Below, one piece after another: positions 53,915 to 61,880 of a DNA stretch of 64,000 nt. Made by a program: the position numbers and the translations under genes. The notes beneath the pieces are model-generated. The model saw only the letters and a program-made list of their open reading frames with translations, searched no databases and had not been told where the DNA came from. The stretch's first letter is position 1; each line of letters opens with the position of its first letter. The DNA lies in contig NZ_AP018665.1 in NCBI RefSeq assembly GCF_003967075.1, forward strand, positions 62,001 to 126,000. The letters run 5' to 3'. This DNA comes from Sphingobium amiense (GTDB lineage: Bacteria; Pseudomonadota; Alphaproteobacteria; Sphingomonadales; Sphingomonadaceae).

Positions 53915-54781
53915 CTACCAGGCTCGCTCTTGTCCTCCAATCTCGTAAACATCGGTCTCGATCGAGCACCTGTAGCTCTCTGCGATGTTGAACATCTCTG
54001 TCTGGAGAGATGCGATCTCATCATCGAGGCTGACGCCATCGGCACCCTGATCATAGGCGACGGTCAGCGTGTAATCGCAGTTCCCGGTCTTTTGCATCTG
54101 GTAATCCCGCTCCAGCATCGCCTCAATGCGCTCGCGAGCGGGCTTTCTGCCACGACCATGCTTGTTGAAGTTCTCGATGGTCAGATGCAGGGCGATGGTG
54201 ACAGAAGGCGGCTTTTCCGGCAGCCCGATCCTTGAAGGAATGACGTCAAGCGCCCGATAGACGGTCATTCTTGAGATCTTGAGGTCGCGCGCGACGCTGG
54301 CCTTGCTCGCGCCGGCGGTGATCCGGCGTCGGATTTCATCGTCATCGATGTTTTTCTTCCGGCCTTTGTAGACGCCTTCGGCGCGCGCCGCCTCGATCCC
54401 GGCGCGCTGCCGGTCCTTGATGAACGTCAGTTCCATGTCCGCGACCATGCCCAGAATGGTGATCACCATCCGCCCCATGCTTCCGGCCGTCGTCACCTCC
54501 GGCTCAAGCACCCGCAATGAGGCTCCCTTCTGGTCGAGTTCATGAACCAGATTGAGAACATCGCGTGTGGAGCGACCGAGCCGATCGAGACGCAGGACGA
54601 CGAGTTCGTCATCGGCGCGCAGGAACTGCATGATCGTCTCAAGCTCCGTGCGTCCAGTGCGCGATGCGCCCGAGCCTGTTTCGGAGCGGAGGATTTCACA
54701 GCCCGCTGCCTTCAACCGGGCAACCTGGATGTCGAGATCCTGGTCGATGGTGCTGACGCGGGCGTAGCCGACGCGGGTCAT
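53915..54781 (-). CDS. tnpR: Serine resolvase TnpR with C-terminal extension
   Basis: 288 residues. Residues 1-140 are the serine recombinase domain with the catalytic serine in MTRVGYARVSTIDQDLDIQV and RLDRLGRSTRDVLNLVHELD; residues 145-190 the HTH (TAGASKASVARDLKISRMTV). About 95 more residues (LHLTIENFNKHGRGRKPARE, YTLTVAYDQGADGVSLDDEI) follow; ordinary Tn3 resolvases end near 185. The extension resembles no domain I know. ATG at 54781 is the family start. Confidence 0.9.
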   Translation of the reverse strand: MTRVGYARVSTIDQDLDIQVARLKAAGCEILRSETGSGASRTGRTELETIMQFLRADDELVVLRLDRLGRSTRDVLNLVHELDQKGASLRVLEPEVTTAGSMGRMVITILGMVADMELTFIKDRQRAGIEAARAEGVYKGRKKNIDDDEIRRRITAGASKASVARDLKISRMTVYRALDVIPSRIGLPEKPPSVTIALHLTIENFNKHGRGRKPARERIEAMLERDYQMQKTGNCDYTLTVAYDQGADGVSLDDEIASLQTEMFNIAESYRCSIETDVYEIGGQERAW

Positions 54782-54789
54782 GGGCAAAT

Positions 54790-54869
54790 CCGTCACATTA
54801 GGGTGGCTTTGCCCTCGTACAGTAACATTGGTGACGGAACCACCCTTTTGTGACATGTCGTATATGTCA
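54790..54869. repeat. Resolution site (res) region
   Basis: Between tnpR and tnpA: GTCACATTAGGGTGG (54792-54806) with an inverted near-match at 54840-54854 (13 of 15), CCGTCAC (54790) with GTGACGG (54831), and TGACAT...ATGTCA (54851-54869). These repeats fit resolvase subsites. Confidence 0.6.
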
Positions 54870-54923
54870 CTTCCGATCGTCACGTTCGGGTGCACCCAAA
54901 TGGTGCGAGCGGAAAGGCCCCGG

Positions 54924-57833
54924 TCAGGCAGCAAGCCGCCCAAAATCGATCCGGCTATTCAGATCGAGGTCGAAGCGGCCATAAGGATTGACGTGGCTGT
55001 AAATCAGCGGTGTGAGGCCGCGATAATCATCCGGCGTCATCCGGCCCGTCCATTTCGGTTCCACCAGCACGCTCTGAAGCATTCGGGTGTTCACATAGAC
55101 AAGCGACGCTTGCAGCAAATGTAGCGCCAGGACCGAGAGCTGCTGCTCATCGATGCGGTTAGTGGCGATCTCGCCGCCCTTGCCGAAGAAAACGAACCCA
55201 TTGGCACTGTTCCAGTTTTCAACGACATTCAGGCCTTCATGAATTTCGCGGCGGAAGGACTCCTCGCGCAGATACCGGCACAGGAAGATCGTCTTGACCG
55301 CGCGGCCCAGCTCACTCAACGCCTTGTAGGTCGGGTGCATCACCTCGGAGCGGCTAAACCGGCGCAGGATCGCCTCCGGGTCGGCGGTTTTTGTCTGCAT
55401 CGCGGCTGCATATTTGACCATCTCGTCATATTGCTGCTCGATCTCATCCCAGTTGATCGGACTGGAGAGGATCGGCTGCAAGTGGGGAAGCCGCGTTCGC
55501 ATGCCGACATCGGGAAGAGCCAGCTTCTGGCGAGCGATCGCTTTCAGGCGGGGTGCAAGCTCAAATCCGAGAAGCCGGCAAAATGCAAAGCCAACCGCGC
55601 TTTGGCCATGACTATCAACATATTGTCGCTGGATTTCCATGTCGGTGCAATGGCGCAGCACGCCCTCGATCATGGAGGCGACCTCGGAGGAAGAGCAGCG
55701 CTTGAGCTGGGAATAGACGCATGTCGCGCGTCGTTCGACATGCCAGTAGATCATGACGCCCCGTCCACCATAACGCGCATGCCATTCCGTCATCAGGTTG
55801 CGATCCCAGGCTCCGAACTTTGTGGAATCTGACGCACAGGCCGTGCCGGCGTCCCCCCAGACTGCAGCATTGCGGATTGCCAGGGTCGCATTCGCAACCC
55901 TGGCACACGCCTCCTTGAGCGCCGCGGCATGAACGAAGCGGCGATGGACATGCAGCAGCTCTTCATAGCTGACATCGGGGGTGGCGCCGGCGATCCGCTT
56001 GAGCCCGGCATTCGTTCCCAGGCCGTAGAGGCATAGCAGGAGACGTTGATCCAGCGCGGTTTTCGGCAGTGCAACACGCGAGGCCGATGTTTCGAACGCT
56101 TCGAGAAGTCCCGTATCAAGGGCAGCCTCCTTCAGTACGTCGAGCAGCCCGGTCATCGGCCAGCGTTGGCCGATCTCGGTCTTGATCGAGGCGAGACCCC
56201 TGGGTTCGGGCAAGGGTTTGAACGGGGTGAGAGATATACGGTTCTCGCCGCGCCACAGCAGCCGAACCTTGTCGTTCCGGGGAATATTGGCATTGAGGAG
56301 CAACAGTTCCTGAGCAAGCTCTTCCCGGATGGCGCTTGAAAATGCACGCGCATCCGCCGTCAGGTTCAATCCTGTGTAATATGCTTCTCGCCGCGCATCG
56401 AAGTCCTTGGGAAGATCGTCATCGGGATTGCGGTATCGGTCCGCCCCGACAACCCAGATTTCCTTAGAACGGATGCGATCGCGCAGTTGCGCGAGGACAC
56501 AAAGCTCATAACTGATCCGGTTTACGCGCCCCTCTTCATCAATGACGGAACTGCGCCATCTCGCCGGAATGACCTCGTCGACCGGCACTGCGTGCGGCGG
56601 CACGTAGCGGCATCCATCATCCACTTTGCTTCTGATCCAGTCCAGGGCCGCCAGCACCGGACGCCACACGGCGTTGTTCGACCGGAACTCCAGTGCCGAA
56701 AGCAGGCTTGGCAGCATACGGCGATAATGATTGGCCCATGACCTCCGCATCACCTTGTAGATCCGCCGATCCAAGGCGCCCTTTGCCTGGCTTTCCTTGA
56801 TGATCGCCGCCAGTTTGTCCTTGCCGGCGATTGGGAAAATGACATCGCAGATGCGCCCGGATGGATCGTCGATCGAAGCGCTGGCAATCTCGACCAGGAG
56901 TCGCTCCTTGCCATAGACCCGCTCGATGTCTTTCGCGATATCGCCCACCACCTTGCGTTTCGAGCGCGATCCGATCTTATGGACCGTCTCGATCAGCAGG
57001 TCGACCATCGCATCCGTAAGCTGAGCTTCCCGCGCCATCAGATAAACGGCATAGAGCCCGAGCTGGCGCGCCGGTACATGCCGGCGCATCTCCGAGGCTT
57101 TCTCGCCGGCAACCCGGCGAACGATCTGATCGACCCATGCCTTGCCCGTGACCGATAGGAAATCTCGGGGAAGAGCAAGCCGTTGGATAAAGGCGAGTTT
57201 GGCGGTCACGCCAAGAATGTTTTCGAGCGTCGCCTGACCTGCATCCCCCTTCATCGTGTTGAAGCCGGTCGGGCCATCGGGATCGGCGAGCGAGGCTTCC
57301 AGCAAGGCGACCGCATCCGGCGCAAGCCGATCGCGGACTCGGGCCAACAGGGCCTCCAGATAGAGGTGTCGTTGCGAACGGACGAGGCGTTCCAGCTCCT
57401 TGCGCGACGGCCCATAGATACGGCGGTCGCGGCACCACAGGAAAACATGCTCGAGCATGGCATTGATCGGCTGCCCGCCCGCACAAAGATCGTCGGAAAT
57501 CCACCTCGACAACGCCCTGCGATCCGTCTGCGTCATACGGCGGAACCCGAGATGCCGCAAAATCTCCGCGCAATGCCGGCGGGCGGTGCGCCCGGAAAAA
57601 TCATAGTGGTTCACGGATTTGGCATCGAGACCAAGTTGCTCCGCCAGATACAAGACACCGTCGGAGGGTATCGACGCATGATCCGGCACAAAGAAGCCAT
57701 GCCCGGCGAAAAATCTAAGCTGAACCGCCAATCCCAGTCGTGCCGTCTCCGCTTTGCCGGTCACGAACGCGATGTCCGAAAAACTCAGGCTCCAGGAGCC
57801 GATCAGATCCCCACTCGAAACGCCAAGGCTCAT
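54924..57833 (-). CDS. tnpA: Tn3-family transposase TnpA
   Basis: 969 residues, full length for the family. N-terminus has the DUF4158-type start ([20 protein letters not shown], then [20 protein letters not shown]); the C-terminal DDE catalytic domain includes [60 protein letters not shown] and the final [20 protein letters not shown]. Uninterrupted, so the element may still move. Confidence 0.95.
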   Translation of the reverse strand: MSLGVSSGDLIGSWSLSFSDIAFVTGKAETARLGLAVQLRFFAGHGFFVPDHASIPSDGVLYLAEQLGLDAKSVNHYDFSGRTARRHCAEILRHLGFRRMTQTDRRALSRWISDDLCAGGQPINAMLEHVFLWCRDRRIYGPSRKELERLVRSQRHLYLEALLARVRDRLAPDAVALLEASLADPDGPTGFNTMKGDAGQATLENILGVTAKLAFIQRLALPRDFLSVTGKAWVDQIVRRVAGEKASEMRRHVPARQLGLYAVYLMAREAQLTDAMVDLLIETVHKIGSRSKRKVVGDIAKDIERVYGKERLLVEIASASIDDPSGRICDVIFPIAGKDKLAAIIKESQAKGALDRRIYKVMRRSWANHYRRMLPSLLSALEFRSNNAVWRPVLAALDWIRSKVDDGCRYVPPHAVPVDEVIPARWRSSVIDEEGRVNRISYELCVLAQLRDRIRSKEIWVVGADRYRNPDDDLPKDFDARREAYYTGLNLTADARAFSSAIREELAQELLLLNANIPRNDKVRLLWRGENRISLTPFKPLPEPRGLASIKTEIGQRWPMTGLLDVLKEAALDTGLLEAFETSASRVALPKTALDQRLLLCLYGLGTNAGLKRIAGATPDVSYEELLHVHRRFVHAAALKEACARVANATLAIRNAAVWGDAGTACASDSTKFGAWDRNLMTEWHARYGGRGVMIYWHVERRATCVYSQLKRCSSSEVASMIEGVLRHCTDMEIQRQYVDSHGQSAVGFAFCRLLGFELAPRLKAIARQKLALPDVGMRTRLPHLQPILSSPINWDEIEQQYDEMVKYAAAMQTKTADPEAILRRFSRSEVMHPTYKALSELGRAVKTIFLCRYLREESFRREIHEGLNVVENWNSANGFVFFGKGGEIATNRIDEQQLSVLALHLLQASLVYVNTRMLQSVLVEPKWTGRMTPDDYRGLTPLIYSHVNPYGRFDLDLNSRIDFGRLAA

Positions 57834-57910
57834 AACGCCGCTCCCTTATCGGAGCGGAACGTCGTTCCTCGCATGGGCGATCGTCAACAACAACCAGCCC
57901 GTTCCCGACG

Positions 57911-57956
57911 TGTTCTCCAAGATGACCAAAATCGCAGCTTCGGGCCGACTGGGCCT
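57911..57956 (-). repeat. Right terminal inverted repeat of the Tn3 transposon
   Basis: Complement of the left repeat with three mismatches. Its outer end lies within the htrA reading frame, replacing the codons that should follow GEVIGI. Confidence 0.85.
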
Positions 57957-58661
57957 GATTCCGATAACCTCACCGCGCATGTTGATGAGCGGCCCTCCGG
58001 AATTGCCTGGATTGATCGGTGCATCGGTCTGGATGAGGCCGACCGGGCTTTGCGGCGTCAGGCCGCGGCCCAGCGCACTGACGATCCCTGCCGTGACGGT
58101 TTGCCCGAGGCCGAAGGGATTGCCGACTGCGACGACATAGTCGCCGACCTCGGCGGTATCGGCACTGGCAAGCGGCGCGGCTTTCAGGTTCCGAGCCGGA
58201 ATCTGCAAAACCGCGATGTCCGCGTCGGGACTGACGCCGACCAGCCGGGCTTCCAGCTTGCGCTGGTCCTGGAGCATGACAACGATCATGAGGCCGTCCT
58301 TGACGACATGAGCGTTGGTCAGAACCAGCCCGCGTGCGGCATCGACGATGACCCCCGAGCCGGCGGACAGGCGCGGCTCGAGCGCCACGTCCGGGACCCC
58401 GAAATGACGGCGAAAATAGGGATCGCGAAGCAGGGGATTTTGCGCATAGGGGGAGGGATAGGCCACCGCGATGTTCACCACTGCCGGCGAGATGCGCTTG
58501 ACCAGCGGAGCGACGGTGAGTCGGCTGATCGGCACCGGCTCTGCTGCGGGAACGGGAGGGATATCCCGCGCTGCGCCGCCCCATGAGAACCCCCAGCCGA
58601 ACAAGAGGTCAGCCAGCAAGGCACAGCCGAGGGCGCCGATAAAAAGCCCCCCACGCTTCAT
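57957..58661 (-). pseudogene. HtrA/DegP-type serine protease, 3'-truncated by the transposon
   Basis: Start MKRGGLFIGALGCALLADLL (membrane anchor) at 58661, then the trypsin-like domain with all three catalytic residues: His in VLTNAHVVKDG, Asp in PDADIAVLQI, Ser in NPGNSGGPLIN. It ends after GEVIGI, then reads 37 foreign residues through the transposon to 57846. The last strands of the protease domain and both PDZ domains are gone. A product could be made but is likely misfolded or unregulated. ATG overlaps the NDUFS4-like stop (ATGA). Confidence 0.85.
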
Positions 58662-59212
58662 GACAGGCCCGCGTGGTGATGCGGATCGGCTGCGGTGCCT
58701 CTGCCTTGAATGGGGCCGGGGTCTGCAAGCACTGGATAGTTTCCACAACAGCGGGCATGGGGCCCCGTGGGCCAGCAGCAAAGCGGCGCCATGGCACTAA
58801 GCTGGAAGGCCTGAAGGGCGGGCTGGACGGGGCGCCGGCGGGGCTTGTCATGGGTGATGAAGCTTAGCCCGCGCCCACGGCAATAGGCCTCCGCAGCCTC
58901 GCGCGTGGCAAATTCGAGCATCAGGGAAGAGAGTGGATCTCCTGCCCCGGTCCATCCCGTCAGCGGATCGGGCAAGGGCGCGAACCGCTCCCTAAAGCGC
59001 ATCCGCCAGCGGCCCCGCCGCGCGCGCCCGGGGTGGTCGGCATAGGGATCGGGCTCGATGATCGCCTGCGCATCAGGCGGCAGCGCGCTGGTATAGCGCT
59101 GCCATGTCGGCTGCATGGCGATCGCATCTTCATTGTCGTTGGCCCCTTTGGGAGTCGGCCGCACCCCGGGGGCGGCGGGTAGCGGACTGGTCAGACTTGG
59201 TTGCGTTGCCAT
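58658..59212 (-). CDS. NDUFS4-like (ETC complex I subunit) protein
   Basis: 184 residues. The middle WRMRFRERFAPLPDPLTGWT, then LSSLMLEFATREAAEAYCRG and FITHDKPRRRPV match the complex I accessory subunit family NDUFS4. The N-terminal 70 and C-terminal 45 residues are additional. Bacterial homologues are usually near 100 residues. GGAGGATAGG precedes the ATG at 59212. Encoded between hsp20 and htrA, not with nuo genes, so an accessory role under stress is plausible but unproven. Confidence 0.78.
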   Translation of the reverse strand: MATQPSLTSPLPAAPGVRPTPKGANDNEDAIAMQPTWQRYTSALPPDAQAIIEPDPYADHPGRARRGRWRMRFRERFAPLPDPLTGWTGAGDPLSSLMLEFATREAAEAYCRGRGLSFITHDKPRRRPVQPALQAFQLSAMAPLCCWPTGPHARCCGNYPVLADPGPIQGRGTAADPHHHAGLS

Positions 59213-59262
59213 CCTATCCTCCAAGATGAGGGCGGCCCGATCAGGCCGCCCTCTCTTCCTGG

Positions 59263-59775
59263 TCAGTTCTTGTTGATCGGAATGCGCCGGACGCTGTCGA
59301 CGTCTCCCTCCTTGCGCGGGATGGTGACGGTCAACACGCCGTTGCTGAAGCTGGCCTGCGCCTTGTCGGGTTCCACGCCCTTGGGCAGGTGAATCCGCCG
59401 TTCGAACCGGCCATAGCTCCGTTCCGAATAGCCGCGATCCTTGTCCTCGAGCTCGGACTTCTTCTCGCCCTTCAAGGCGAGGACGCCGTCCGCGATCGAG
59501 AGATCGACCTGCGACTCGTCCATGCCGGGCAGTTCGGCCGTGACGCGGATGTCCTCGTCGGTTTCGCTGAGTTCGATACGCGGATAGTCGATGACATGGC
59601 CCAAGGCCGTGAGCGACGACGGCAGGCCCCGCCACAGATCGTCGAACAGGCGATTCACATCGCGGTGAAGCGACATGAGCGGATGGGTGGTCCGATCCCG
59701 CTCCGGCTCAGCGCCTACGACCGCGGGTAGCCGGTTTTCCTGCCGGCTCCAGGGAATGAGATCACGAAGAGACAT
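59263..59775 (-). CDS. Small heat-shock protein Hsp20, class 1
   Basis: 170 residues with an alpha-crystallin domain: IELSETDEDIRVTAELPGMD, LALKGEKKSELEDKDRGYSE, RRIHLPKGVEPDKAQASFSN, GVLTVTIPRKE, and a C-terminal extension RIPI that fits the IxI motif. ATP-independent holdase. ATG at 59775 follows AAAAGGAGATG; the ATG 9 bases earlier overlaps that site. Separate from the second Hsp20 by 96 bases on the same strand. Confidence 0.93.
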   Translation of the reverse strand: MSLRDLIPWSRQENRLPAVVGAEPERDRTTHPLMSLHRDVNRLFDDLWRGLPSSLTALGHVIDYPRIELSETDEDIRVTAELPGMDESQVDLSIADGVLALKGEKKSELEDKDRGYSERSYGRFERRIHLPKGVEPDKAQASFSNGVLTVTIPRKEGDVDSVRRIPINKN

Positions 59776-59871
59776 GATGATCATCTCCTTTTGAGGCTGG
59801 ATTGTGGGGTATGGCCTGCCGGCCGCCGTTTCCGAAGGAACGACGCCGGCAGAACCACTTGGAGCGCGAGA

Positions 59872-60348
59872 TCAGGCCGCCTTGGCTTCCTGGTGCTGCG
59901 TCTCGATCTGCGCGGGCTCGGGGGACGACCCGCCGATCGCGATACGCCGGGGCTTCATCGCCTCGGGCACGACGCGCTTGAGGGCAATGGTCAGAAGACC
60001 ATTGTCGAAGGAAGCCTCGCCGACTTCGATATGATCGGCGAGCTGGAAGCGGCGTTCGAAGGCCCGCGCGGCAATGCCGCGGTGCAGATACTCGCTCTTG
60101 CCGTCGTCATCGGCGCGCTTGCCCGTGACGGTGAGCTGGTTCTGCTGCGCCACGACCTCGACGTCCTCGGGACGGAAACCCGCCAGGGCGAGCGTGATCT
60201 GATAGCTGTCCTCGCCGTTCCGCAGAATGTCGAACGGTGGATAGCCATCGGAGCCATCGCCCCGCATGCCCGTCTCGAGCAGATCGAAGAGTCGGTCGAA
60301 GCCGACGGTGGAGCGCCGATAGGGCGCAAAGTCAAAATTGGTTCTCAT
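59872..60348 (-). CDS. Small heat-shock protein Hsp20, IbpA class
   Basis: 158 residues, start MRTNFDFAPYRRSTVGFDRL as in IbpA-type class A Hsp20 of alphaproteobacteria, core YQITLALAGFRPEDVEVVAQ, YLHRGIAARAFERRFQLADH and GLLTIALKRVVPEAMKPRRI. Works as a holdase, possibly as a partner of the other copy. ATG at 60348, GGAGG seven bases upstream. First gene of the stretch reading to htrA. Confidence 0.93.
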   Translation of the reverse strand: MRTNFDFAPYRRSTVGFDRLFDLLETGMRGDGSDGYPPFDILRNGEDSYQITLALAGFRPEDVEVVAQQNQLTVTGKRADDDGKSEYLHRGIAARAFERRFQLADHIEVGEASFDNGLLTIALKRVVPEAMKPRRIAIGGSSPEPAQIETQHQEAKAA

Positions 60349-60619
60349 TTCCAAATCCTCCGGTTGAGCAATTTGGGCATGAGAAGCGCCGGTACAGTAG
60401 AGCCGACGCTCTCTATGTCCAACCGGACCCGAACGGCGTCCGGCACCCCAGACGTAATTTCGGCAAACGCAGATTCAAGAGATAAAAAAGGAAAGGAAAC
60501 AGAGGTCTGAAGAAATTTGGGCTCACTGAACCTGCGGATTTAGTCTCTGGCGATCACCCATCGGGATCCCGCGAAAACGGGAGCTGCGCACGTAGGCCGA
60601 ACACTGCGGGATCAGGATA

Positions 60620-61834
60620 ATGTTAACCAGACTCGCTTACCCTTGCCGCAAGGCAAAGGGTTCGTGTGCGTATGAATGGGCAGTGGTTCTGCTGATCGTC
60701 AATGCGGTGGTGGCAGGCCTCTTTGCGCTCAGCTATTTCCTGATCGCCCGCATCAGTCGGGGACAACGTCCGGTCATCGCGTTCGGGGTCAGCTACCTTT
60801 TGGGCATGGTGACGCCGATCAGCGAGATTGCGATCCGGCTGACCGATTATCCCGCGCCCTTCATGCTGGCGAGCTACATGGCGCTGTTGGGCGGTTTCCT
60901 CGCCATGGCGGCCGCGCTCAGCATCTTTCATCGCAAGCGCCCACCCTGGACAGCGATCGCCACTCTTGCCGTGCTGGGCCTGATCACGCGCATTGCGATC
61001 TGGGGCGGGACGCGAGACGATCTCATTTATGAGCTGGCCTTCCAGCTGCCCTTGGCCCTCGGCATTCTCCTGTGCAGCCATACGGCCTTTCGCACCGGCA
61101 AGGGCCAGCTCAACCACACCCTGGCCGGGCTGTTTCTCCTGAGCGGTCTCAACTTTTTCATCAAACCCTTCGTTGCTGCCGCCCTGGGGTCGGGACAAAC
61201 CGCAAGAGACTATGCCGGGAGCGCCTATGCGCTTTATTCCCAAGCCAGCACGGCCATCCTACTGACGGCTGCCGGGCTCACCGTTCTGCTGATCGTCATC
61301 CAGACGACCATTCAGGAATATGTGCGCACGGCGGAGACCGATCATCTCTCAGGCCTCCTCAATCGCTGCGGTTTCGACCGTCAGGCGCAGGCGCTGCTGG
61401 CATCGGCTCCAATCGGCAAGCGCCAGCTCTGTGCCGTGATGATCGACCTCGACCATTTCAAACGGATCAACGACTGCTTTGGGCATGATATGGGCGACCG
61501 GGTTATCCAGGCCTTTGCCGATATCCTGCGCAGTACGGCGCCCAAGTCCGCCCATCTTGCGCGCACCGGCGGCGAGGAATTCGTGATCCTGCTCAATCGG
61601 GTCTCCGCGCCCGCGGCTGGCCTTATCGTCGAGGCCATGCGCGCCCATACGCGCGAACATGGCCAGGCCGACCTGCCCACTTTCAGCTTCAGCGCGGGAA
61701 TTGCGCAATACCAGGCGGGAGACAGCCTAGCCGACCTCATGCGCCGCGCCGATCAGGCATGCTACCGACCCAAGACCTTGGGACGTGATCGTATCGAGAC
61801 CGACGACGGGATAGCGAAGGCAGTGAATGCCTGA
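60620..61834 (+). CDS. Membrane-bound diguanylate cyclase (GGDEF)
   Basis: 404 residues. N-terminal half has about six helices (VNAVVAGLFALSYFLIARIS, PFMLASYMALLGGFLAMAAA, AILLTAAGLTVLLIVIQTTI); C-terminal GGDEF domain with TDHLSGLLNRCGFDRQA, DLDHFKRINDCFGHDMGDRV and the active site RTGGEEFVILL (GGEEF). It makes cyclic di-GMP. No RxxD inhibitory site is evident. The start at 60620 has no strong ribosome site. Confidence 0.88.
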   Translation: MLTRLAYPCRKAKGSCAYEWAVVLLIVNAVVAGLFALSYFLIARISRGQRPVIAFGVSYLLGMVTPISEIAIRLTDYPAPFMLASYMALLGGFLAMAAALSIFHRKRPPWTAIATLAVLGLITRIAIWGGTRDDLIYELAFQLPLALGILLCSHTAFRTGKGQLNHTLAGLFLLSGLNFFIKPFVAAALGSGQTARDYAGSAYALYSQASTAILLTAAGLTVLLIVIQTTIQEYVRTAETDHLSGLLNRCGFDRQAQALLASAPIGKRQLCAVMIDLDHFKRINDCFGHDMGDRVIQAFADILRSTAPKSAHLARTGGEEFVILLNRVSAPAAGLIVEAMRAHTREHGQADLPTFSFSAGIAQYQAGDSLADLMRRADQACYRPKTLGRDRIETDDGIAKAVNA

Positions 61835-61880
61835 AGGCCAGCACCCGGCCCTGGAACCACTTCGATTTTTGAAAGACAGC

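Larger units (their letters stand above)
53851..57956 (-). mobile_element. Tn3-family transposon, complete, 4.1 kb
   Basis: Bounded by 46-base inverted repeats (AGGCCCAGTCGGCCCGAAGC at the outer end, both sides), with tnpA, tnpR and a res region between. No passenger genes. No 5-base target duplication is seen (CGATA left, GATTC right), and the interrupted genes on each side are different (membrane protein, htrA). Confidence 0.85.

Noticed and set aside
57183..58586. 467-codon plus-strand frame across tnpA and htrA
   Set aside because: Crosses the transposon boundary and opposes two recognised genes; no protein signature.
60355..60619. Heat-shock (sigma-32) promoter for the hsp20 genes
   Set aside because: CTTGAA is present on the minus strand at 60475-60480, but no acceptable -10 follows at the right distance.
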